A stretch of 26,646 nt of DNA from a virus, in the IMG/VR virus record IMGVR_UViG_3300045933_000039, positions 1 through 26,646 of that record; one strand, written 5' to 3'. Shown one piece after another: positions 1 to 7,848 of this stretch (position 1 is its first letter; each line of letters starts with the position of its first letter). The position numbers and the translations under genes are program-made. The notes under the pieces are model-generated. The model ran no database searches, was not told where the DNA came from, and worked only from the letters and a program-made list of their open reading frames with translations.

Positions 1-36
1 GGCGCGTAGATAGTTTGTCAGTTTCAGAGATTTCAT

Positions 37-42
37 AAGGGA
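37..42 (+). promoter_or_regulatory. Ribosome binding site of the small terminase gene
   Basis: AAGGGA lies 8 bases before the ATG at 51. The 50 bases in front of the gene are clearly more AT-rich than the rest of the window, as expected for a leader or promoter region, but no convincing -35/-10 pair can be read in the short stretch available. Confidence 0.6.
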
Positions 43-50
43 CGTATTAA

Positions 51-602
51 ATGGCAAGGGGAGGGCGTCGACCTAGAGCGGGTGGACCAAGGAAGCCGAC
101 CGCCATAAAGTTGATTCAGGGGACTTTCCGCGAGGACCGGCACGGGGATGAGATCGTCTCGCCGGTCGGCGCGCTCGGGCAGGACTGGCCGAAGCCTCCG
201 AGATGGCTGACCGCTCGTGAGCGCCAGCTGTGGCGCACGCTGAAGAAGCACTGCGGCGCCTGGAGTACCTCGAGCGACTTTCTGGCGATACATGGGATTG
301 TGTCGCTAACGGACCTGTTCCTTAGGTGCCGCGAGGACGAGGCGACCGAGGGCACCACATCGGTGATGCGCGACGTCATCACCACGGCCCTGCCGAAAGA
401 CCTTGGCACGCAGCAGAAAGTCCAGTTCAAGGAAAGCCCCTATCGCACGCAACAGGTGCGGATCCTGAAGGAGCTCCGCGCCTATCTCGCGCTGCAGGGG
501 TTGTCGGCGGTGGACCGAGCGCGGATGCGACTACCACCGGAGGCGCCGGCGGCGAAGCAGGCGAGCCCGCTCGATGAGCTGATCGCGAACGCCCGCCGCT
601 GA
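51..602 (+). CDS. terS: Terminase small subunit, P27 family
   Basis: This 183-aa protein is the DNA-recognition subunit of the packaging terminase, which binds the phage packaging site and hands DNA to the large subunit. The N-terminus has the typical P27-family opening: a basic Gly/Arg stretch followed by a PRKPTAIKLIQGTFR-like segment at residues 14-27. A helical body with WLTARERQLWRTL at about residues 52-64 follows. The C-terminal tail (about 160-183) is Ala/Pro-rich and ends in a short helix, probably the contact to the large subunit. The ATG at 51 has a good ribosome binding site, and the gene stops 4 bases before the large terminase start. Family membership is by motif and gene order. 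Confidence 0.88.
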   Translation: MARGGRRPRAGGPRKPTAIKLIQGTFREDRHGDEIVSPVGALGQDWPKPPRWLTARERQLWRTLKKHCGAWSTSSDFLAIHGIVSLTDLFLRCREDEATEGTTSVMRDVITTALPKDLGTQQKVQFKESPYRTQQVRILKELRAYLALQGLSAVDRARMRLPPEAPAAKQASPLDELIANARR

Positions 603-606
603 TTCA

Positions 607-2538
607 ATGGCCAAGAAAGCCGCTGCGCCGGATTCAGTCACCGCCTATGCGCGGGCTGTCGTCGATGGGCGGACCATCGCCGGTCGGCTCGTGCGCCTGG
701 CGTGCGAACGTCATCTGCGCGACCTCGAGCACGGGCCCGCGCGCGGGCTCGTCTGGCGCGGCGAGAAGGCCGCCGACGCGATCCGGTTCTACGATGACGT
801 GCTCTACCTGCCTGACGTCGAGCAGCCCATCGACGGCGGCGCCTCGAGCGTCGTGGGCGGCGTCCCGTTCACGTTGTCGCCATTCCAGCGCTTCATCATC
901 GGGAGCCTCTTCGGGTGGTACCGCCGGGATGGCCAGCGCAGATTTCGCGTCGCCTACGTCGAGACCTCGAAGGGATCCGGAAAGACGCCGATGGCCGCCG
1001 GCATCGGGCTGTATGGGCTCGTGGTCGACGGCGGTCGCGGCGCGCAGATTTACGCTGCGGCTGTCAAGCTTGATCAGGCGAAGCTCACCTTCATGGACGC
1101 CGAGAACATGGTCGAGGCGTCGCCGGCGCTGCGCGTCCTGCGCGACAAAGGGACGATCGATAGCACGGTCAATAATCTGGCGGTCCTGCAGACCGGGGCA
1201 TTTTTCCGGCCGATCAGCTCTGAGAAAAGGGGGCTCGATGGCAAGCGTGTGTATATCGGGCTGATCGACGAGCTGCACGAGCACGACACGAACACCGTCG
1301 ACGAGAAAATCCGCGCCGGGACGAAGGGCCGGAAAAACGCGCTCATCTTCAAGGTCACCAACAGCGGATTCAACCGTGAAACGGTCTGCTGGCACAACCA
1401 TGAGATGTCGCGGCAGGTCCTCGAGGGCAGCATCGAGAACGATGCGTGGTTCGCCTACGTCTGCCACCTTGATCCGTGCGAGGCATGCTTCAAAAAGGGG
1501 CATAGACAGCCGAATCCGGAATGCCCGACGCAGACCTGTGATCGGTGGGACCTGGAGGGCCCACACTGGCAAAAAGCGAATCCAAACCTCGGGGTGTCGA
1601 TCACCTTGGAGTACCTGCGCGAGCAGGTCGCCGAGGCGATCGGGATGCCGTCGAAGCAGAACATCGTGCGACGGCTCAACTTCTGCGAATGGACCGATTC
1701 CGAAACGGTGTGGATTCCGGGCGACCGTTGGAAGTCGTGCGAGTCGGCCTTCGACCTCGAGGAGCTACGAGGGCGGGATCTGTACCTTGGCGTTGACCTG
1801 TCGAGCAAGATCGACCTGTCGGCGGTTGTGGCCGTCTCGCCGCGGGACCTGGCGGCCGATGAGGTCCCGATCGACCTCGGGCTCGCGCCGGCGAGTGGAG
1901 ATCCCGACGAACCCGTCGAGCAGCGGCTGCGGGTGGTGAACTTCGCGGTCGACCTCTGGCCGCTGTTCTTCATGCCGAAGGCCACGCTCCGGCGGCGCGT
2001 CGAGCAGGACCGCATCCCATACGACCGCTGGGAGCAAGAAGGGTTCATCACGACGACGGCTGGCGCGATGATCGACCAGTCGGTCATCTTCCGGCGCATG
2101 GAGGCGCTCGGCGCCGTCGGCCGGGTGCAGGCGGTCGGATGCGACCCGACGAACGCCGGCCACCTGGCGACCTGGCTGATCAACTGGTTAGGCAAAGAGC
2201 ACGTCTTAGACATCCAGCAGGGCTTTCGGCAGCTCTCTGAGCCGTCGAAGGTGATCGAGGCGATGATCGTCGCTGGGCGTGCGCGGCACCCGGGCAACCC
2301 TGTGCTGACGATGTGCGTCGCGAACGCAGCGAAGGAAGAAAACTCGTGGGGCGACATCCGGCCGGTGAAGCCCGCCGGAACGAAGCGAATCGACGGGCTC
2401 GTGGCGGCCATCCTTGGGCTCCGGGTGCTGCTCATGAAGCCACCTAAAAAGCGGTCGCGGTATCAGGCTGGACCAGCGCGCATCGTCCGCGCGCGCGGCA
2501 TCTTTGACGCGGTGAGTGGACAGGAGGTCACCACGTGA
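607..2538 (+). CDS. terL: Terminase large subunit (packaging ATPase and nuclease)
   Basis: This 643-aa protein is the motor that pumps DNA into the prohead through the portal and cuts the concatemer. The ATPase domain shows a Walker A motif SKGSGKT at residues 121-127 and a Walker B IDE at about 220-222 (LIDELHEH). The C-terminal RNase H-like nuclease domain begins with LGVDLSSKIDLSAV, where Asp397 is the likely first metal ligand. Asp513 (GCDPTNAG) and Asp596 (RIDGLVAAI) are candidate further ligands. Length and motif order fit the HK97/Terminase_1 type. It follows the small subunit by 4 bases without a clear ribosome binding site, which suggests translational coupling. No inactivating change is visible. 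Confidence 0.96.
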   Translation: MAKKAAAPDSVTAYARAVVDGRTIAGRLVRLACERHLRDLEHGPARGLVWRGEKAADAIRFYDDVLYLPDVEQPIDGGASSVVGGVPFTLSPFQRFIIGSLFGWYRRDGQRRFRVAYVETSKGSGKTPMAAGIGLYGLVVDGGRGAQIYAAAVKLDQAKLTFMDAENMVEASPALRVLRDKGTIDSTVNNLAVLQTGAFFRPISSEKRGLDGKRVYIGLIDELHEHDTNTVDEKIRAGTKGRKNALIFKVTNSGFNRETVCWHNHEMSRQVLEGSIENDAWFAYVCHLDPCEACFKKGHRQPNPECPTQTCDRWDLEGPHWQKANPNLGVSITLEYLREQVAEAIGMPSKQNIVRRLNFCEWTDSETVWIPGDRWKSCESAFDLEELRGRDLYLGVDLSSKIDLSAVVAVSPRDLAADEVPIDLGLAPASGDPDEPVEQRLRVVNFAVDLWPLFFMPKATLRRRVEQDRIPYDRWEQEGFITTTAGAMIDQSVIFRRMEALGAVGRVQAVGCDPTNAGHLATWLINWLGKEHVLDIQQGFRQLSEPSKVIEAMIVAGRARHPGNPVLTMCVANAAKEENSWGDIRPVKPAGTKRIDGLVAAILGLRVLLMKPPKKRSRYQAGPARIVRARGIFDAVSGQEVTT

Positions 2539-2828
2539 GGCGAGCCTTGCAGGGAGTTGCACGCGGTGCGGTGCAGCTGGTCCACCGGATCGGCGGATGG
2601 TTCGGGCCTGGCGACGACCAGATCGGGCCGCAAGAGGTTACACTGTATACCGGCCTCGGGCTGTTCTTCTGTGGCGTCGGCTCTCAGTTCGACTGGCCTG
2701 CGGCGTCCATCATCACCGGCGCGGTCATGATGGGCCTCGGCTGGCCGCGATGCGCCGCTGACCCTGGCGGCTCCTCGACGACGACCCCTTCGTCACGTCC
2801 TGCGGCGGCGCCGCGGAGTCGAGGCTAA
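2535..2828 (+). CDS. Small membrane protein between terminase and portal
   Basis: A 97-aa protein of unknown function. The start is GTG, overlapping the large terminase stop (GTGA), with a strong AGGAGG at 2522-2527 seven bases upstream. That spacing supports real translation. Residues about 35-50 (TLYTGLGLFFCGVGS) and 54-70 (WPAASIITGAVMMGLGW) are hydrophobic and could form one or two membrane segments. The N-terminus is basic and amphipathic, and the C-terminal 25 residues are a low-complexity Pro/Ser/Thr/Arg tail. It ends 4 bases before the portal start. A membrane protein at this place in a packaging operon is uncommon; I do not recognise a family. Confidence 0.7.
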   Translation: MRRALQGVARGAVQLVHRIGGWFGPGDDQIGPQEVTLYTGLGLFFCGVGSQFDWPAASIITGAVMMGLGWPRCAADPGGSSTTTPSSRPAAAPRSRG

Positions 2829-2832
2829 CCGC

Positions 2833-4431
2833 ATGGGATTCCTCGCGCGTTTCAACCGGCCGGCGCTGCGGGCCTCGAGCGGCACGCCGGGCCCGCCGGG
2901 CCCGCTCTCGCCGTTCTGGTACACCGACCCGCAGTCCGGGTTCACGGTCGGCCCGACCGGCAGCGAGGACATCGCGCTCACCCTGTCGGCCTTCTGGCGC
3001 GGCGTGAACCTGATCGCCGGGAACGTGGCGGCGTGCGACTGTCAGATTTTCCAGCGACAGGCGAACGGCGACGAGCGGCTTACCGAGAATCACCCCGTCG
3101 CGGACATCGTCGGCCTTCGGCCGAATGATTTCATGGATGCCCATCAGTTCTGGGAGATGGTCTCCACGCACGTGCTCCTGCGCGGGAACTTCTACGCGCG
3201 CATCATTGCCGACCAGGGCGGCCGCGGGTTCGTCGGACAGCTGCGCCCGATTCATCCCGACCTCGTCGCCGTCACGCTCCTGCCCTCCGGCACCCTTCAA
3301 TACACGGTGCGGCGTAAGGGTGGCGGCAAACCGGAGCTTCTCGGGTCAGAGGACATCTTTCACGTCAAAGGGCTGTCGCTCGACGGCGTCAAGGGCGTCT
3401 CGGTCATCCGCTACGGCACGCAGTCGCTGGGCGTCATGCTCGCGGCCGAGCGCTTCGCATCGCAGTTCTTCGAGGGCGGCGCGACGGCGGCGCTCGCGGC
3501 GATCCATCCGGAGTCGCTCGGCGATGTCGGGCTGAAGAACCTGCACGACTCGATCGCCCGGTATCTGGTCGGCGTGGAGAATGCTTTCGGCGTGCTCGCG
3601 CTCGAGGAGAACATCAAGATCGAAAAGCTCGGCATCAGCCCGGAGGACTCGCAGCTCCTGGCCACGCGGCAATTCGGGCGCCAGCACGTGGCCGACTGGC
3701 TCAACCTGCCGCTCGCAGCGCTCGGTAGCGACGCGACGGCGACGTATGCGGCGACGCGCCAGTTTCGGCAGGACCTGGTCGACCTCACCTTCCGGCCGTT
3801 CGTCGAGCGCCTCGAGATGGCGATCGACAACCAGCTATTCCTCGCGCCGCAGGTCTACTTCTCGCGGTTCGACCTCTGGGAGATCATGCGCGGCAACCCG
3901 AAGGAGCAGGCCGACGTCGATCGCATTTACGTGCAGGATGGCGTGCGCACGCGCAACGAAGTCAGGCGCGACCATCACTGGAACAGCCTCGCCGGTCTCG
4001 ACGATCCGCTGACGCCGCTCAACATGCGCGGCACGAGCGGCGGCGCAGGGTCAGGGGCGCTGGTCGATCGCTGGTGGGCGCAGGCGCACGTGCTCCTGCT
4101 CGACGAGGCCCGCCGGCTGGTGACGGCCGAGCGCGGCGCGGTGCAGCGGCTGGCGCGCCAGCACGCCGGCGATGCCGAAGCGTGGCAGGCCGGGCTCCGC
4201 GAGTTCTATGACGGCTACGCGCCGCGCATCGCCGAGCGCTTGCGGATGCCGCTGGTGCTCTCGCGGGAATACTGCGGGAGTCACGGGCTGGCGGTGGCGA
4301 AGGGCGGTGTGTCGGTCACCGAGGAATGGGAGACGCTCGCGATACCGCAGCTCGCGGCGCTGGCGCTCTGTGGGGACCTGCCAGGGCGCGCGGGCGCGCT
4401 CGAGGACGAGGCGCAGGAGGCAACGTCATGA
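2833..4431 (+). CDS. Portal protein, HK97 family
   Basis: This 532-aa protein would form the dodecameric ring at the capsid vertex through which DNA enters and to which the neck attaches. Typical HK97-portal segments are visible: SAFWRGVNLIAGNVAACDCQ near residue 52, HPVADIVGLRPNDFMDAHQFWE near residue 90, the GNFYARI strand, DIFHVKGLSLDGVKGVSVI and later GRQHVADWLNLPLAAL. The region after about residue 400 is an Ala/Arg-rich helical extension (WWAQAHVLLLDEARRLVTAE) seen in some members of this family. GAGG sits about 8 bases before the ATG. The stop overlaps the protease start (ATGA), as is usual for portal-protease pairs. Confidence 0.95.
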   Translation: MGFLARFNRPALRASSGTPGPPGPLSPFWYTDPQSGFTVGPTGSEDIALTLSAFWRGVNLIAGNVAACDCQIFQRQANGDERLTENHPVADIVGLRPNDFMDAHQFWEMVSTHVLLRGNFYARIIADQGGRGFVGQLRPIHPDLVAVTLLPSGTLQYTVRRKGGGKPELLGSEDIFHVKGLSLDGVKGVSVIRYGTQSLGVMLAAERFASQFFEGGATAALAAIHPESLGDVGLKNLHDSIARYLVGVENAFGVLALEENIKIEKLGISPEDSQLLATRQFGRQHVADWLNLPLAALGSDATATYAATRQFRQDLVDLTFRPFVERLEMAIDNQLFLAPQVYFSRFDLWEIMRGNPKEQADVDRIYVQDGVRTRNEVRRDHHWNSLAGLDDPLTPLNMRGTSGGAGSGALVDRWWAQAHVLLLDEARRLVTAERGAVQRLARQHAGDAEAWQAGLREFYDGYAPRIAERLRMPLVLSREYCGSHGLAVAKGGVSVTEEWETLAIPQLAALALCGDLPGRAGALEDEAQEATS

Positions 4432-5462
4432 GCCAGCCGAACCGATACGAGCGGATCGTGCGCGCGGTGATGGCCGAGCGCTGGGCCATTCAGGAGTCGA
4501 AATTCCGCCAGATCGAGGCGCTGCTCGAGCTCCGGGTGCGCGGCGGCCACGTCGACGAGGAGTCAATCCGCGCGATCGTCGCAGACTCGCGGAAGGCCGC
4601 CGGCGGCACCAGACAGGGGGCGGTCGCGGTCATCCCGATCTTCGGGGTGATCGGTCACCGCATGGATCTTTTCTCGGAGATGAGCGGCGGCACCTCGACG
4701 CTCGGGATCAGCAAGGCGTTTCGCCAGGCGCTGGCCGACCCTGAGATCGGCTCCATCGTGCTCGAGGTCGACTCACCTGGCGGCGCCGTGTCGGGCGTTG
4801 CCGAGCTCGCCGAAGAGGTCTTCGCGGCGCGCGGACAGAAGCCGGTCGTCGCGGTCGCCAACACGCTGGCGGCGTCAGCTGCCTACTGGATAGCCACTCA
4901 AGCCGACGAGCTCGTGGTCTCACCGAGCGGGGAAGTCGGGAGCATCGGCGTCTTCGCGCTGCTCGAGAACTGGCAGGGGTTCTTCGAACGCGAGGGCATC
5001 CAACACACGCTCGTGCGGAACGGCGAGAACAAAGCGGAGATCAACGACTTCTCGGCGCCGACGCCAGAAGCGCTGGCGCATCTCCAGGCGCAGGTCGACG
5101 AGGTGGGCGCGGTGTTCATCAAGGCGGTCGCGCGCGGCCGGAACGTGGCGACGTCGATGGTGCGCGGCGAGTTCGGCCAGGGGCGGACGTTCTTGGCCAA
5201 GCAGGCCGTCAAGCTCGGGATGGCCGACCGCATCGGGACGCTCGACGAGGCGGTGGCGCGCGCGGCGTCGCTGGCGCGCCGAAGGTCGGCAGCCGGTGCG
5301 GCGGCGGCCATGCTCGAGCCACCTCGGCTTGAGCTCGAAGTCGAGCGCGCAGTCGACCTGGAACAGCCGGCGCCTGACCGTGCTGCGGCCGACCGCGATC
5401 GCCTAGCGGTCGCCAGCCTGCGCGCGCGCGCGGTCGGTTTCAACGAGTCGACGACTTATTGA
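4428..5462 (+). CDS. Head maturation protease, peptidase S49 (SppA/ClpP-like) family
   Basis: This 344-aa serine protease is expected to remove the scaffold domain of the capsid protein during prohead maturation. S49 signatures are clear: the DSPGGAVSG loop (D115, S116) and ANTLAASAAYWIA with the probable nucleophile Ser150. These are followed by SGEVGSIGVF at 167-176 and QGRTFLAKQAVKLGMADRIG near 250-268. I did not assign the catalytic lysine with certainty. The ATG at 4428 was chosen because AGGAGG lies at 4415-4420 with 7 bases spacing and the start overlaps the portal stop; the reading frame is open further upstream. The C-terminus is Ala/Arg/Glu-rich. Its place between portal and capsid fits the role. 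Confidence 0.93.
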   Translation: MSQPNRYERIVRAVMAERWAIQESKFRQIEALLELRVRGGHVDEESIRAIVADSRKAAGGTRQGAVAVIPIFGVIGHRMDLFSEMSGGTSTLGISKAFRQALADPEIGSIVLEVDSPGGAVSGVAELAEEVFAARGQKPVVAVANTLAASAAYWIATQADELVVSPSGEVGSIGVFALLENWQGFFEREGIQHTLVRNGENKAEINDFSAPTPEALAHLQAQVDEVGAVFIKAVARGRNVATSMVRGEFGQGRTFLAKQAVKLGMADRIGTLDEAVARAASLARRRSAAGAAAAMLEPPRLELEVERAVDLEQPAPDRAAADRDRLAVASLRARAVGFNESTTY

Positions 5463-5483
5463 AACTATCCAGGTGAGACCACT

Positions 5484-5690
5484 ATGCCGACTGACTTCCC
5501 CGCCCTGCCGCCGCCGTCTGACCTCCTGACGCCGAAGCAGGTCGCGCACGACTTCGGCGTCACGCCGCGAACGGTCCTCAAGTGGATCGATTCCGGGCAC
5601 CTCGAGGCGTTCCGGATCGGCCGCGCGATCCGGATCTCTCGGGTTCAATTGTTCCATGCCGCCACCGGCCGACGGCTGAAAGACGCCTAA
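5484..5690 (+). CDS. Small helix-turn-helix protein, excisionase/MerR-like
   Basis: A 68-aa protein with the compact winged-helix of excisionase-type (HTH_17) DNA-binding proteins. LTPKQVAHDFGVTPRTVLKWIDSG (residues 15-38) is the helix-turn-helix, and EAFRIGRAIRISRVQL (41-55) is the wing with the usual Arg residues. Known members act as recombination directionality factors or small transcription regulators. Here it stands inside the head operon, 21 bases after the protease and in front of a 282-base non-coding stretch before the capsid gene. A local regulatory role on capsid expression is therefore as plausible as excision. AGGTGAG lies about 8-14 bases before the ATG. No integrase is in the window. 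Confidence 0.8.
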   Translation: MPTDFPALPPPSDLLTPKQVAHDFGVTPRTVLKWIDSGHLEAFRIGRAIRISRVQLFHAATGRRLKDA

Positions 5691-5972
5691 ACGCGAATCC
5701 TGCGAATTTCGCGACCGCCATTGCCCGGCGGTGGTCCTATCATCCCCTTCCAAGGAAATGCGGCGCTGACACACGCCGACGCGGTCTGTTGATCACGTCG
5801 AGCCTGCGAGCGCCGGCAGCCGGTCGCCTCTGTTGAGCGCGCCTGTCGCTGCCAGTTACCGCACCACGCACCACGCGACCGCATAAGGTGGCCTGGCTGT
5901 GTGGCGTCGGGGCTGTCAACGGCTCGGCGCGCTTCACGCGTACGGCATCACTTTCTTGGCGAGGGAGCAACG
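5691..5972 (+). other. Non-coding interval between HTH gene and capsid gene
   Basis: No convincing gene is present in 282 bases, which is long for this otherwise tightly packed cluster. It opens with a small inverted repeat (CGCGAA at 5692-5697 and TTCGCG at 5708-5713), directly after the HTH stop codon. TATCAT at 5738-5743 resembles a -10 box but lacks a recognisable -35. A longer in-frame N-terminus for the capsid protein from 5901 is open but unlikely (see capsid entry). Possible contents are a promoter or operator for capsid expression, or a long 5' leader. Confidence 0.45.
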
Positions 5973-7304
5973 ATGTCCGCGTCCATCCGTATCAAGCAGT
6001 TGCGCGACACGGTCAGCAAGATCCACGGGCAATTGACAAAGCTCACCGGCACGCTGGCGAGCGAGAGCCGCGAGATGACCGAGGACGAGCGCAAGCAGTT
6101 CCTCGGCCTCGAGGCGCAGCTCGAGACCACCGAGACCGAACTGCAGATGGTCGAGCGCCAGGCGGCGCGCGAGCGTCGCGCCACCCCGGAGCCAGACGCC
6201 TCGAGCGAGGCGGCGACGGAGGCCGCGCGTCGGGCTGGCGTGCAGGTCGGTCGCGACAACGCCGAGGACGATCCGAAGCGTGGCTTCAAGTCGCATCGGG
6301 AGTTCATGCAGGCGGTCATGGCGGTCGGCCAGGGGCGCCGCGAGGATCCGCGCCTGCGCCCGCTGAAGGCCACGGTCGGATCCGACGAGCAGGGCGAGTA
6401 TTCCGACCCGCACGGCGGGTACCTCATCCCCGTGTCGTTCTCGCCGGAGCCGCGCGAGCTCATGCCGGAGGACGATCCGACCGCAGGCCGCACCACGGCG
6501 GTGCCGATGACCACGCCGACGGTCAAGTTCAACGCGCGCGTCGACAAGAACCACAGCACGAGCGTGAGCGGTGGCCTCGTCGTCTATCGCAGGCCGGAGA
6601 CGGTCGAAGCGACCTCGAGCCGGATGTCGTGGGAGCAGATCACGATGCAGGCAAACGGCCTGTTCGGGCTGACCTACGCCACCGAAGAGATCCTCTCCGA
6701 CTCGCCAGTGAGCTTCATCGCACTGCTGGAGCGCGGATTCAGGCAGCAGTTCGCGAGTCATCTGCTCAACGAGCGCCTCCGAGGAACGGGCGTCGGAGAG
6801 TTCGAGGGCATCCTCAACTCGCCCGCGCTCATCACGGTCACGGAGGAGGGCGGCCAAAGCGCCGACACGATCGAATACGAGAACATCAAGAAGATGCGGG
6901 CGCGGTGCTGGGGCTACGGCTCGGCGATCTGGCTCGCGAATCACGACACGCTGCCGCAAATGCTCTCGCTGGTGCAGACGGTCGGCACCGGTGGCGTGCC
7001 GATTTACCATCCGTCGGCGCAGGACGGCGAGCCGGATCGACTGCTTGGTCGGCCGATCTTCTACAGCGAGTATCCGAGCACGCTCGGCGATCTCGGCGAC
7101 ATCATCCTCGCGAACTGGGGTGAGTACCTCGAAGGCACGCTGCAGGGCCTGCAGTCGGCCGAGTCCATCCACGTGCGCTTCGTCAATCACGAGCGCGCCT
7201 TCAAGTTCTGGGTTCGCAACGACGGACGTGGCTGGTGGCGGTCGGTGCTCACGCCGAAGTATGGCGCGACGATGAGCCCGTTCGTGACGCTGTCGGCGCG
7301 GTAG
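5973..7304 (+). CDS. Major capsid protein, HK97 fold, with N-terminal scaffold domain
   Basis: This 443-aa protein should form the hexamers and pentamers of the icosahedral shell. Residues 1 to about 130 are charged and helical (coiled-coil rich in Glu, Gln, Arg) and match the delta or scaffold domain that the upstream S49 protease would remove. Cleavage is likely close to KATVGSDEQGEYSD (132-145). HGGYLIPVSF (147-156) is the classic beginning of the mature HK97-type subunit. The C-terminal half has the usual LLERGFRQQFASHLL helix and the WLANHDTLPQML segment of the family. The ATG at 5973 was chosen over the open frame from 5901 because GAGGGAG (5961-5967) lies just upstream and the coiled-coil begins there. 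Confidence 0.94.
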   Translation: MSASIRIKQLRDTVSKIHGQLTKLTGTLASESREMTEDERKQFLGLEAQLETTETELQMVERQAARERRATPEPDASSEAATEAARRAGVQVGRDNAEDDPKRGFKSHREFMQAVMAVGQGRREDPRLRPLKATVGSDEQGEYSDPHGGYLIPVSFSPEPRELMPEDDPTAGRTTAVPMTTPTVKFNARVDKNHSTSVSGGLVVYRRPETVEATSSRMSWEQITMQANGLFGLTYATEEILSDSPVSFIALLERGFRQQFASHLLNERLRGTGVGEFEGILNSPALITVTEEGGQSADTIEYENIKKMRARCWGYGSAIWLANHDTLPQMLSLVQTVGTGGVPIYHPSAQDGEPDRLLGRPIFYSEYPSTLGDLGDIILANWGEYLEGTLQGLQSAESIHVRFVNHERAFKFWVRNDGRGWWRSVLTPKYGATMSPFVTLSAR

Positions 7305-7354
7305 GCGCGCCGGCATCAAAGCCTGAGCAGGTCGGACATAGGAGCGAAAGGGTC

Positions 7355-7774
7355 ATGGCGTACACAGCGAATCACCTCCGGTCGCAGTTCGTGTCGCGCA
7401 CCTATGTGCACGACGTGGCCGATGCGACGGTCGCGACCAAGATCGCATGGGTGTCGATGGGGCGCAGGTTCCTCGCGAAAGCGACCCTCGTCTCTGGCAC
7501 GGGGCTGCTGACGTTCAAGATTTTCGCGGCGACTGACAGCTCTGGCACGAGCCCGACCGTCGTCGTGGCGCACGCCGATCCGACCGTCGCGGACGCGGCC
7601 GGTGACCAGGTCGTGCTCGAAGTGGACGCGGCACAGGTGCAGGCCGCGCTCTCCGGCGCGACGCACGTGTCGGTCGAGATGGACTGCGACGCGACGAACG
7701 ACATCGTCGCCGTCGACTACCTGATGGAGCCGATGCGGCAGTACGACGCCCTGACGGCCGACGTCATCGCGTAG
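7355..7774 (+). CDS. Probable head-associated virion protein, unknown family
   Basis: A 139-aa protein directly downstream of the major capsid gene, the usual place for decoration or head-stabilising proteins. After a short N-terminal segment (AYTANHLRSQFVSRTYVHD) it is predominantly beta-strand, with repeated alternating hydrophobic stretches such as LLTFKIFAATD, VVLEVDAAQVQAAL and THVSVEMDCD. It ends in an acidic/hydrophobic tail. The ATG at 7355 is preferred to the frame's earlier ATG at 7235, which would overlap the capsid gene. GGAG at 7341-7344 and AAAGGG at 7347-7352 precede it. A decoration role is inferred from position only. Confidence 0.72.
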   Translation: MAYTANHLRSQFVSRTYVHDVADATVATKIAWVSMGRRFLAKATLVSGTGLLTFKIFAATDSSGTSPTVVVAHADPTVADAAGDQVVLEVDAAQVQAALSGATHVSVEMDCDATNDIVAVDYLMEPMRQYDALTADVIA

Positions 7775-7798
7775 ACACGCGGACTGCGGAGGGAATCC

Positions 7799-7830
7799 GA
7801 GGGCGGCGCGTCCCCTTTTACGCCGCCCTC
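7799..7830 (+). promoter_or_regulatory. Perfect 10-bp GC hairpin in front of the LamG-like gene
   Basis: GAGGGCGGCG at 7799-7808 and CGCCGCCCTC at 7821-7830 are exact reverse complements around a 12-base pyrimidine-rich loop. The hairpin starts 25 bases after the stop of the preceding gene and ends 3 bases before the AGGAG (7834-7838) of the next. No T-run follows, so it is not a canonical intrinsic terminator. Processing, mRNA stabilisation or control of the downstream start are alternatives. Confidence 0.6.
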
Positions 7831-7848
7831 CAGAGGAGCACGCAGCAC

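Noticed and set aside
5901-5972. 24-codon N-terminal extension of the capsid protein
   Set aside because: No ribosome binding site precedes 5901 and the added residues are Arg-rich without structure, whereas GAGGGAG directly precedes ATG 5973.
5888-7123. 411-codon + strand frame overlapping the capsid gene
   Set aside because: It is the shifted frame of the capsid gene with an Arg/Ala/Gly-biased product. The capsid frame has the HK97 motifs and a ribosome binding site.
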